Assembly: GCA_016710365.1 (NCBI GenBank)
Contig: JADJVW010000027.1
Location: forward strand, 1-64,000
Source: Candidatus Caldilinea saccharophila
GTDB lineage: Bacteria > Chloroflexota > Anaerolineae > Caldilineales > Caldilineaceae
DNA: 64,000 bases
Direction: 5' to 3'
The notes under the pieces were generated by a model. That model saw nothing but the letters and a program-made list of their open reading frames with translations, was not told where the DNA came from and ran no database searches. Shown in pieces: positions 33,045 through 42,030 of the stretch (position 1 is its first letter; the number at the start of each line of letters is the position of its first letter). Position numbers and translations under genes: made by a program.

Positions 33045-34354
33045 CTACTCCACCCGCTCGATGCTGGCGCCCAGCGCGCGCAGCTTGGCGTCGATCTCCT
33101 GGTAGCCCCGGTCGATCTGCTGGACGTTGCCGATCGTGGTCACTTCGTCGGCGGCCAGCGCGGCCAGCACCAGCGCCATGCCGGCGCGGATGTCGGGGCT
33201 GGTCACCGGCTGGCCCGTCAGCCGGCTGGGGCCGACGACGACGGCGCGGTGCGGGTCGCACAGGATGATCTGCGCGCCCATCGAGATCAGCTTGTCCACA
33301 AAAAACAACCGGCTCTCATACATCTTCTCGTGGATAATCACCGTGCCGTGCGCCTGCGTGGCGGTGACGACGGCGATGCTCATGAGGTCGGGCGGAAACG
33401 CGGGCCACGGCGCATCGTCGATCTTGGGGACCGCGCCGCCAAAGTCGGGGCGTACACGCAGCTCCTGCTCCTCCTCGATGACCAGGGTGTAACGTTCGTC
33501 GGGCGGCGCGGTGGGCGCTTCTTCCAGGTGCATCCGCACGCCCAGCCGATCCACAAAGACCATCTCCATCATGCGCAGATGATCCGGGACAACGCCGACA
33601 ATGCGCAGCTCGCCGGGCGTAATCGCCCCCATGCCGATAAAGCTGCCCACTTCGATAAAATCCGGGCTGATGTACACCTCGGCGCCGTGCAGGTGGTCTA
33701 CGCCATGCACCGTGAGCACATTGCTGCCGATGCCGTCGATCGCACAGCCCATTTTGACCAGCAGGTGGCACAAATCCTGCACGTGCGGCTCGCTGGCCGC
33801 GTTGCGCAAATGGTGACGCCTTGCGCCAGCGCGGCGGCCATAATGCCGTTCTCGGTGGCGGTGACGGACGCCTCATCCAGCAGGATGTCGCGCCCGCGCA
33901 GCCGTCCCTGGGCGCGCAGCTCGAACTTGCCGTTGTGTTCCAGCACCGCGCCCAGCGTGGTCAACACCTGGAGATGGGTGTCGATGCGGCGCCGGCCAAT
34001 ATCGTCGCCGCCGGCCGAGGTCTTGACCTGAAAATGCCCAAAGCGCGCGAGCAGCGGCCCCATCATCGTGAGCGAGCCGCGAATCTGCGAGAAGAGCGCC
34101 GGGTCGGGCGACGCTGTCCGCAGCGAGCGTGCGCAGAGCGTGACGACGTTGGCTTGTTCCTGGATGTCCACCCCCATCTCGCCGAGGATGCTCATCATGG
34201 TGTGCACATCACCGATGCGCGGCAAGTTGTGCAAAATGATCGGTTCGTCAGTCAGCAAACACGCGGCCAACATCGGCAGCGCCGCATTCTTGTTGCCGAT
34301 CGGCCGGATCGCGCCGCGCAGCGGGCGTCCACCTTCGATGATAAAAGAAGTCAT
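33045..34354 (-). CDS. murA: UDP-N-acetylglucosamine 1-carboxyvinyltransferase MurA, Asp in place of the active-site Cys; frameshifted
   Basis: The ATG at 34354 opens FIIEGGRPLRGAIRPIGNKN (catalytic Lys-Asn pair) and AALPMLAACLLTDEP. The frame breaks in the A3 run at 33808-33810. One added base gives GVTILRNAASEPHV, joining the frame that ends at 33045. The whole is about 436 residues, the usual MurA size. The mobile loop reads AGGDDIGRRRID where typical enzymes have GGCxIGxRPxD, so the Cys that binds PEP and fosfomycin is Asp while the neighbouring Arg is kept. The enzyme performs the first committed step of peptidoglycan precursor synthesis. A 4-nt overlap (ATGA) links it to the small gene upstream. 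Confidence 0.9.
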
Positions 34355-34536
34355 GTTTCGATTCCTATGGTTTGCGCTGTCATAAATTGGGTTTGGGGCG
34401 GCGCGCGTCTGCTTTGCTGTAATGTGCGGCCGTCGTCACCGACGTACACGATCACGGGCGCACGCGCGTGGCCGCCATCCATCGAACGTCGAATGGCAGC
34501 CGGCTGTTCCGTGATGGCGGCGAGCCAGACCGTCAC
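34351..34536 (-). CDS. Small protein upstream of and overlapping murA
   Basis: This 61-residue frame starts at the GTG at 34536, which is preceded by a purine-rich AAGGGGA with 6-nt spacing. Its TGA overlaps the murA ATG, as in coupled genes. The sequence (VWLAAITEQPAAIRRSMDGG, VIVYVGDDGRTLQQSR) has no membrane helix, Cys or known motif. The good RBS and exact overlap argue for translation. The family and function are unknown, and it might only be a leader that couples ribosomes into murA. Confidence 0.42.
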   Translation of the reverse strand: MTVWLAAITEQPAAIRRSMDGGHARAPVIVYVGDDGRTLQQSRRAPPQTQFMTAQTIGIET

Positions 34537-34828
34537 AGAGCGTCCCCTTCACCCTGCCTGGTATTGTAGCGCAGCGTAGAGCGAAACCGCACAACGCCGG
34601 ATCGGAACACACGTTCGATTTAGCCTGTTGCAAATTCGATTTTTACAATGAAATAGGGTAAAATTCTTCCGTCGACGGCCTCACGGCTGGACAAAAAGCA
34701 GGGCGCAGCGTATCGCAACCAATGATTGGTGAAGCCTCCACCTGTATTTAGACGACAGCCTTGATTGGGTCTTCATTGGATGGCAGGCCCATGAGCAAGC
34801 TGAACGGTTACAAGAAAGCTGGGATCGC

Positions 34829-35779
34829 TTGAGTGTAATTAATTGCCTGTCCGCAGGCTTTCGATTTTTGGGCTGGCGTTTGGAGCTGTTGTTGATTCCG
34901 GTTGCGCTCGATATCGTACTCTGGCTGACGCCGCAATTCAGCGTAGCGCCACTGGCAGGCGGTCTGGCGACCTGGTATCGTGAGATGGGCGCCATCGACG
35001 GGATGCCGGCTGACGCTGCTCTCCTGACGCAGCAGGTGGCGGAGAGCGTCGAGGGGCTTGGTCAGAGTTTCAACGTACTGTCGGCGCTGGTGAGCACCAC
35101 GTTGCTGCATGTGCCCAGCTTGTTGGTAAATGGCGGTCAGTCGTCGCCCTTCCCTGCGATTGAACTGACCACCGCAACAGAAGCATTGGTGTTTTGGCTG
35201 ATCTTCAGCCTGCTTGGTTTGCTGATTGGTGTGATCTATCTAGGCTTGCTGGCGCGTCGCCTTCCGATTGGAGGCATGGCAGCCATGCAAATCGGCGTGT
35301 TCGCCAGCAAGGTGATCGCGCAGTGGCTGCAAGTGATTGCATTTGTGCTGATCGTTGCGCTGTTGCTGCTGGCAATTTACATCCCGTTGAGCATCGGCGT
35401 CACGCTTGTATCGCTGCTCAGCCCGGCGCTTGGGTCGATGTTGGCGTTGGCATCGGGTAGTCTCATGCTGATCGTTTTCTTTTATCTCTATTTGGCGACG
35501 GCCAGCATTGTCATGGACAACCAGTCGGCCCCCAGCGCCATCAAGCGCAGTTTCGAGGTCGTGCGCAATCATTTCTTGCCGACGCTTGGCTTTTTCATGT
35601 TGAGTACAGTGATTGGGTTAGGGATTTCGCTTCTGCTCATGCGGCTCGCCAGCATGGCTTTATGGACAGTCACCCCGGCGATTCTGCTCAATGCCTACGT
35701 CGGCACCGGGCTGGCAATGGCTCTGCTCATTTTTTATCGCACGCGTTTGCTGAACAGCGAAGCCAATTTAGTTGAGTAA
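34829..35779 (+). CDS. Polytopic membrane protein of unknown function
   Basis: This is a 316-residue protein if the TTG at 34829 is used. No in-frame ATG or GTG precedes it after the last stop, and the RBS is weak, so the start is uncertain. Six or more hydrophobic helices are visible, for example LLLIPVALDIVLWL, ALVFWLIFSLLGLLIGVIYLGLLA, VIAFVLIVALLLLAIYIPL and FLPTLGFFMLSTVIGLGISLLLM. A loop VMDNQSAPSAIKRSFEVVRNHF resembles the linker in YciC/GPDPase-type membrane proteins. It precedes gyrB on the same strand with a short gap. A perfect palindrome (ACCAATGATTGGT, 34718-34730) lies upstream, and I see nothing else in 34537-34828. Confidence 0.65.
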   Translation: MSVINCLSAGFRFLGWRLELLLIPVALDIVLWLTPQFSVAPLAGGLATWYREMGAIDGMPADAALLTQQVAESVEGLGQSFNVLSALVSTTLLHVPSLLVNGGQSSPFPAIELTTATEALVFWLIFSLLGLLIGVIYLGLLARRLPIGGMAAMQIGVFASKVIAQWLQVIAFVLIVALLLLAIYIPLSIGVTLVSLLSPALGSMLALASGSLMLIVFFYLYLATASIVMDNQSAPSAIKRSFEVVRNHFLPTLGFFMLSTVIGLGISLLLMRLASMALWTVTPAILLNAYVGTGLAMALLIFYRTRLLNSEANLVE

Positions 35780-35838
35780 ACAAATCTTCGGATGGTCGAA
35801 ATGGCGGTGGGACACCCCGCCCTGTTGTGGAGGATGTT

Positions 35839-37788
<1,950 letters not shown>

Positions 37789-37805
37789 CGAATCCTTTGC
37801 AATCC

Positions 37806-37853
37806 GGTGACAGTCACTTTCACAAACAGCCACTTTCACAAGTGGCTGTCACC
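37806..37853 (+). terminator. GTGACAGTCACTT-family hairpin after gyrB
   Basis: GGTGACAGTCACTT (37806-37819) pairs with AAGTGGCTGTCACC (37840-37853) with one mismatch. It follows the gyrB stop by 18 nt and could act as a terminator, although the downstream T-run is short. Confidence 0.55.
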
Positions 37854-37907
37854 TGTTATCCTTCATGTGATCCATCTAATTAACTTTGTGTAAAAGGAAG
37901 AAAATCC

Positions 37908-39587
37908 ATGCGTAGAAACACAATGTGGCGCCTCATTGCGGTATTACTGGCTGCGTTCGTGGCTGCCGGCTGCACCACCGCGCCGGCGCCTGCGGCTGCA
38001 CCCAGTGAAGCTGGCGAGGCCGCGGCCCCGGCCGGTGAGCAGGTGCTGTTGCGCCTTGCCACCGTCTCCGAACCATCGACGCTCGACCCGAATCTGGCGG
38101 AGGACAACTACTCCATCACCCCGATCGAGCAGATGTTTCTGGGTCTGACCAACATCAATAACGAAACCGCGGAGATCGAGCCGGAGCTGGCCGAAAGCTG
38201 GAGCGTTTCGGAAGATGGCACGGTGTGGACCTTCAACCTGCGCCAGGACGCCATGTGGAGTGACGGCAATCCGGTCACGGCGCACGATGTCGAGTACAGC
38301 GCCAAGCGCGCGGTCATGCCGGAAACGGCCTCGCCCTACGCTTACGTGCTCTACATCATCAAGAATGCGGCCGCGATCAACCAGACGGCCGTCCCGACCG
38401 ACACCTATGACATCGACACACTCGGCGTCAGGGCGATCGACGACTACACCGTCGAGTTCACGCTGGAGGCGCCTGCCGCCTACTTCGGCTCCATCTCCAG
38501 CATGTGGACGCTGCGCCCGGTGCCCAGTTGGGCCATCGAGGAATTCGGCGACGCCTGGACCGACCCGGCCAACATCGTGGTCAGCGGCCCGTACAAGCTG
38601 GCCGAGTGGCGTCCAGGCGAGAAGCTGATCTACGAGAAGAACCCGGATTACTTCAACGCGGACGAAGTACAGATCGACCGCGTGGAGATGAGCCTGATCA
38701 CGGATCAGTTCACCGAAGTGGCGCTCTACGAATCGGGCGATCTGGACGTGGCCGGTGAGAGCGCGTCCTCCTTGCCTGCTGAAGAAGTCGCGCGCATCAT
38801 GGCCGACCCGACGCTGAGCGCAGAGTTCCACCAGGGGCCGCGCGCTTCGACGACTTACGTCGGCTTTACGATGACCAAGCCGCCCTTCGACAACGTGCTG
38901 GTGCGCAAGGCCTTCTCCGCGGCCATCGACCGCGAGACGATGGTGCGTGACGTGGTCGGCTCCGGCGTGCCCGCGACGCAATTTGCGCCTCCCGGCATCT
39001 TCGGCGCTCCCGACCCCGAAGTCGGCATCGGCTTCGATCCGGAGCAGGCCAAGGCGTGGCTGGCGGAAGCTGGCTTCCCCGACGGCGCGGGCTTCCCCAC
39101 TGTGACCTATCGCTACTTCGCCAACTCGCTGGAAGAAGCGCTGGCGCAGGCGTTGCAGGCGATGTGGAAAGAAACCCTGAACGTCGATGTACAGATCGAG
39201 GCGCAGGAGTTCCCGGTCTTCCTGGCCGGCACCAATCCAGATGTGCCTGTGGAAGAGATGCCCGAAATGTGGCGGCTCGGCTGGGGCGCCGACTACCCGG
39301 ACGAGAACAACTGGGTCTATGAGGTCTTCCATTGCACGGACAGCCAGAATCGTCCGCGCGCCGCCTGCACCGAGGCGGACGAGAAGGCCAAGCAGGCCGC
39401 CGTCGAGACCGATCCTGAAGTGCGCAAGCAGCTCTATGCTGAAGTTGAGCAGCTCATGTTCGGCGAGGAAGTGCGCGTGGCGCCCTACTACCACCGCGGC
39501 TTCACCATCCTGGCCAAGCCCTATGTCACCCGCGCCTATCCCACCTTCGCCCCGGTGAACTGGGATACGTGGCGGATCGAGCGGTAG
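37908..39587 (+). CDS. Peptide-type ABC transporter substrate-binding lipoprotein
   Basis: This 559-residue protein has an AAAGGAAG RBS. The lipoprotein signal peptide ends LLAAFVAAGCTT (Cys near 22). It belongs to solute-binding family 5 (OppA/DppA): LRLATVSEPSTLDPNLAED, MFLGLTNINNETAEIEPELAE, WTFNLRQDAMWSDGNPVTAHD and PPFDNVLVRKAFSAAIDRETM are diagnostic. The C-terminal region ends VRVAPYYHRGFTILAKPYV. It captures oligopeptides or similar ligands at the outer face of the membrane and passes them to the two permeases encoded next. The ligand cannot be read from sequence. Confidence 0.93.
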   Translation: MRRNTMWRLIAVLLAAFVAAGCTTAPAPAAAPSEAGEAAAPAGEQVLLRLATVSEPSTLDPNLAEDNYSITPIEQMFLGLTNINNETAEIEPELAESWSVSEDGTVWTFNLRQDAMWSDGNPVTAHDVEYSAKRAVMPETASPYAYVLYIIKNAAAINQTAVPTDTYDIDTLGVRAIDDYTVEFTLEAPAAYFGSISSMWTLRPVPSWAIEEFGDAWTDPANIVVSGPYKLAEWRPGEKLIYEKNPDYFNADEVQIDRVEMSLITDQFTEVALYESGDLDVAGESASSLPAEEVARIMADPTLSAEFHQGPRASTTYVGFTMTKPPFDNVLVRKAFSAAIDRETMVRDVVGSGVPATQFAPPGIFGAPDPEVGIGFDPEQAKAWLAEAGFPDGAGFPTVTYRYFANSLEEALAQALQAMWKETLNVDVQIEAQEFPVFLAGTNPDVPVEEMPEMWRLGWGADYPDENNWVYEVFHCTDSQNRPRAACTEADEKAKQAAVETDPEVRKQLYAEVEQLMFGEEVRVAPYYHRGFTILAKPYVTRAYPTFAPVNWDTWRIER

Positions 39588-39592
39588 GGGAA

Positions 39593-39662
39593 GGGATTGG
39601 GGGATTGAGAGATTAAGGGATTCCATCCTGCGTCTTTCAATCTCCCAATCTCCCAATCTCTC
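39593..39662. repeat. Hairpin of GGGATTGAGAGATTA / CAATCTCC units
   Basis: The left side has GGGATTGGGGGATTGAGAG and the right side TTTCAATCTCCCAATCTCC with period 8. The two halves can pair into a hairpin between the binding-protein gene and the first permease gene. Related repeats occur at 60737-60840 and inside genes at about 6170-6200 and 56792-56850. Confidence 0.88.
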
Positions 39663-39678
39663 CTTCACCCACACGCCC

Positions 39679-40620
39679 ATGATTCAAGTCATCATCCGCC
39701 GCCTGCTCTGGTTCATCCCGGTATTCTTCGTCGTGACAGGACTGACCTTCATCACGATGCACGCCCTGCCCGGCGGCCCGTTCGATTCCGACAAGACGCC
39801 GCCTGCGCTGATCCAGCAGATGGAGGAAGTCTTTGGCCTCAATCGCCCCGTGCAGGAGCAGTACTTTATCTGGCTGTCCAACGTAACGCAACTCAAGTTT
39901 GGCCCATCGCTGACGGCTCGCGGCAAACCGGTCGAGAGTTTCCTGCTGCCGGGTCTCGCCGTCTCTGCACAATTGGGGCTCTTTGCCCTGGCCTTTGCGC
40001 TGCTCGTGGGCATCCCTGCCGGCATCATCGCCGCCATGCACCACGGCTCCTGGCGCGACCGCAGCGCCACGCTGGTCGCGATCATCGGCGTCTCGGTGCC
40101 GGCGATCGTGCTGGGGCCGGTGCTGCAGTGGCTCTTTGCCTTGCAGCTCGGCTGGTTCCCGGTGGCGCAGTGGGCCAGCCTCAGCGAGGGACTCATCCCT
40201 TACCTCAGCCACATCATTCTGCCTGCGGTGACGCTGGGCGCCGGCCTCTCGGCGATCATCGCCCGGCTGACGCGCGCCAGCATGTTGTCGGTGCTGGGTG
40301 AAGATTACATCCGCACGGCCCACGCCAAAGGGCTTGCCCGCCGCGTCGTCACGGTGCGCCACGCGCTGCGCAACGCGCTGATCCCGGTCGTCACCTATCT
40401 GGGGCCGCTGGCCGCGGCCGTGCTGACCGGCTCGCTTGTCGTGGAGCAAATCTTCGCCATTCCGGGCATGGGACGCTACTTCGTCACCAGCATCAGCGGC
40501 CGCGACTATCCGATGGTCATGGCGGTCGTCGTGCTCTATGCACTCATCATCGTCGGGGTGAACCTGCTCGTGGACATTCTCTACACAGTCATCGATCCGA
40601 GGATCGGTCATGGCAACTAG
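39679..40620 (+). CDS. Peptide ABC transporter permease, OppB/DppB-type
   Basis: This 313-residue protein has six membrane helices. The first is IIRRLLWFIPVFFVVTGLTF, followed by the periplasmic loop with the ALPGGPFD motif. The ATPase-contacting EAA region is in LGEDYIRTAHAKGLARRVV, and the C-terminal VVEQIFAIPGMGRYF stretch is typical of DppB. It pairs with the following OppC/DppC-type permease, with which it overlaps by 11 nt. The gap to the binding-protein gene is filled by a hairpin repeat. Confidence 0.94.
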   Translation: MIQVIIRRLLWFIPVFFVVTGLTFITMHALPGGPFDSDKTPPALIQQMEEVFGLNRPVQEQYFIWLSNVTQLKFGPSLTARGKPVESFLLPGLAVSAQLGLFALAFALLVGIPAGIIAAMHHGSWRDRSATLVAIIGVSVPAIVLGPVLQWLFALQLGWFPVAQWASLSEGLIPYLSHIILPAVTLGAGLSAIIARLTRASMLSVLGEDYIRTAHAKGLARRVVTVRHALRNALIPVVTYLGPLAAAVLTGSLVVEQIFAIPGMGRYFVTSISGRDYPMVMAVVVLYALIIVGVNLLVDILYTVIDPRIGHGN

Positions 40621-41605
40621 CACTTCAACGGCGACGCCCACCTTTCCGGCACGCGCCCCGCGCTCGCTCTTGCAGGACGTGCTGACGCGTCTGGTCAAAG
40701 ACCCGCTGGTCGTTCTCTGTGTGCTCTATCTCGGCATGCTGATCGTCGTGGCGCTGGCGCCCGGCTTTTTTGCCCCACTCAGCTACGAGACGACCAGCTT
40801 TCCCGACAAGCTGGCGCCGCCCGGCGCCTACGCCACCGCCGACAAGCTGGCTGGTTTCCGCTACGTTTTGGGCTCAGACCGCCTTGGCCGCGACATCCTC
40901 AGCCGACTGATCTACGGGACGCGCGTTTCGATTGCGGTGGCCTTTCTCGGCGCCGGCATCAGCTTCCTGATCGGGCTGACCTACGGGCTGTTCGCCGGCT
41001 ACAGCCGCCCGCGCATCGACAACGTGATGATGCGCATCGTCGATATCATCTACGCCTACCCGACGCTGATCCTGATCATCCTGCTCCAGGTCTTTCTGAC
41101 CTCGCTGGCGCAGCAGCCCGCCGAAAATCTGGGCGTCTTACAGACGTTGCTAGTCACGCTCGACACGCGCTCCGGCGGCCTCTTCTTTATCTTTGTCGCG
41201 ATCGGCGCGGTGAGCTGGCTCAACATGGCGCGCCTGACGCGCGGGCAGACGCTCCACTATCGCGAGCAGGAGTTTGTGCAGGCTGCCCATCTCGTCGGCG
41301 CCGACGACCGGCGCATCATGAGTCGCCACCTGCTGCCCAACATTATCGGCACCTGCATCGTCGCCGAGACGCTGGCGATCCCCTCCTACATCTACACCGA
41401 AGCCTTTCTCAGCTTCATCGGGCTGGGCATTCAGCCGCCGCTGCCCAGTTGGGGCAGCATGATCGCTGACGGCTACGGCGCGCTGCGTTCGGCGCCGCAC
41501 GTGATCTTCTTCCCGGCCCTGGCGCTCTCGCTGACCATGCTCGCCTTCAACTTCCTGGGCGACGCCATCCGCGACGCCATGGATCCCAAGCTGCGCGACC
41601 GCTGA
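40610..41605 (+). CDS. Peptide ABC transporter permease, OppC/DppC-type
   Basis: This 331-residue protein starts at the ATG at 40610, within the end of the OppB-type gene. The N-terminal membrane helix is DPLVVLCVLYLGMLIVVALA. The GSDRLGRDILSRLIYGTRVS motif is diagnostic for DppC. The EAA loop is in EFVQAAHLVGADDRRIMSRH, and the C-terminal PPLPSWGSMIADGYGAL completes the pattern. OppD/OppF-type ATPases do not follow. The transcript runs into a repeat-rich gap and a gene on the other strand, so the energising subunits must be encoded elsewhere. Confidence 0.94.
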   Translation: MATSTSTATPTFPARAPRSLLQDVLTRLVKDPLVVLCVLYLGMLIVVALAPGFFAPLSYETTSFPDKLAPPGAYATADKLAGFRYVLGSDRLGRDILSRLIYGTRVSIAVAFLGAGISFLIGLTYGLFAGYSRPRIDNVMMRIVDIIYAYPTLILIILLQVFLTSLAQQPAENLGVLQTLLVTLDTRSGGLFFIFVAIGAVSWLNMARLTRGQTLHYREQEFVQAAHLVGADDRRIMSRHLLPNIIGTCIVAETLAIPSYIYTEAFLSFIGLGIQPPLPSWGSMIADGYGALRSAPHVIFFPALALSLTMLAFNFLGDAIRDAMDPKLRDR

Positions 41606-41633
41606 TCACGCCCGCGAACAGCAAACTGCAAAA

Positions 41634-41739
41634 TTCAGTAATTCACGATTTGCCTCACACGGAGACACAAAGTCACAAAGTTGAAGATGGCGTCCTTTGT
41701 GCTCTTGGCGACTTTGTGTGAATTTCGTGAAGTACTGAA
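41634..41739. repeat. Hairpin repeat, CAGTA-family copy 2
   Basis: The termini TTCAGTAATTCACGA and TCGTGAAGTACTGAA are nearly perfect inverted repeats. The internal CTCACACGGAGACACAAAG / CTTTGTGTG arms and loop TTGAAGATGGCGTC match the copies at 5631 and 49846. Confidence 0.92.
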
Positions 41740-41796
41740 ATTGGAGAAGCTGGTGGTCTGTCAACCAAGAAGCTTGGGTTTGGCTGATGGAAAGGG

Positions 41797-41892
41797 AACA
41801 CAGATAAACGCAGATAGACCCAGATAGACGCAAATGCCTGGCTGCTTGGCTTTTATCTGCGCTTATCCGACTTCATCTGTGTCTATCTGCGT
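41797..41892. repeat. Hairpin of CAGATA/TATCTG units
   Basis: The left half is made of ACAGATAAACGCAGATAG and similar units, and the right half of TTATCTGCGCTTATC and TGTGTCTATCTGCGT units. The two halves are imperfectly complementary. It is a diverged member of the GGAT-type hairpin class in the same intergenic gap. Confidence 0.8.
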
Positions 41893-41944
41893 GCGCTTGC
41901 TGTCGCTCTACCCAAAGTTTTATGCCTGACGCTCTACTAGAATG

Positions 41945-42013
41945 CTGATGACGCGGAACGGACGGATTCTCGCTGATCTGATCCGCAAACATCTGCCTGA
42001 TCCGCGTCGTCAG
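41945..42013. repeat. Hairpin with CTGATGACGCGGA ends
   Basis: CTGATGACGCGGA (41945-41957) pairs with TCCGCGTCGTCAG (42001-42013) with one mismatch. It lies 18 bp beyond the stop of the minus-strand hydrolase gene, where it could serve as a terminator. With the two preceding repeats it fills the 425-bp gap 41606-42030, which has no gene. Confidence 0.8.
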
Positions 42014-42030
42014 CGCGCACCGCTTGTCCG

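Noticed and set aside
33045..34354. murA as a true pseudogene
   Set aside because: One base restores an uninterrupted, highly conserved enzyme, and the gene is normally essential. A sequence error is more likely.
41606..41833. Minus-strand frame of 75 codons
   Set aside because: It lies entirely within the CAGTA hairpin and CAGATA repeats.
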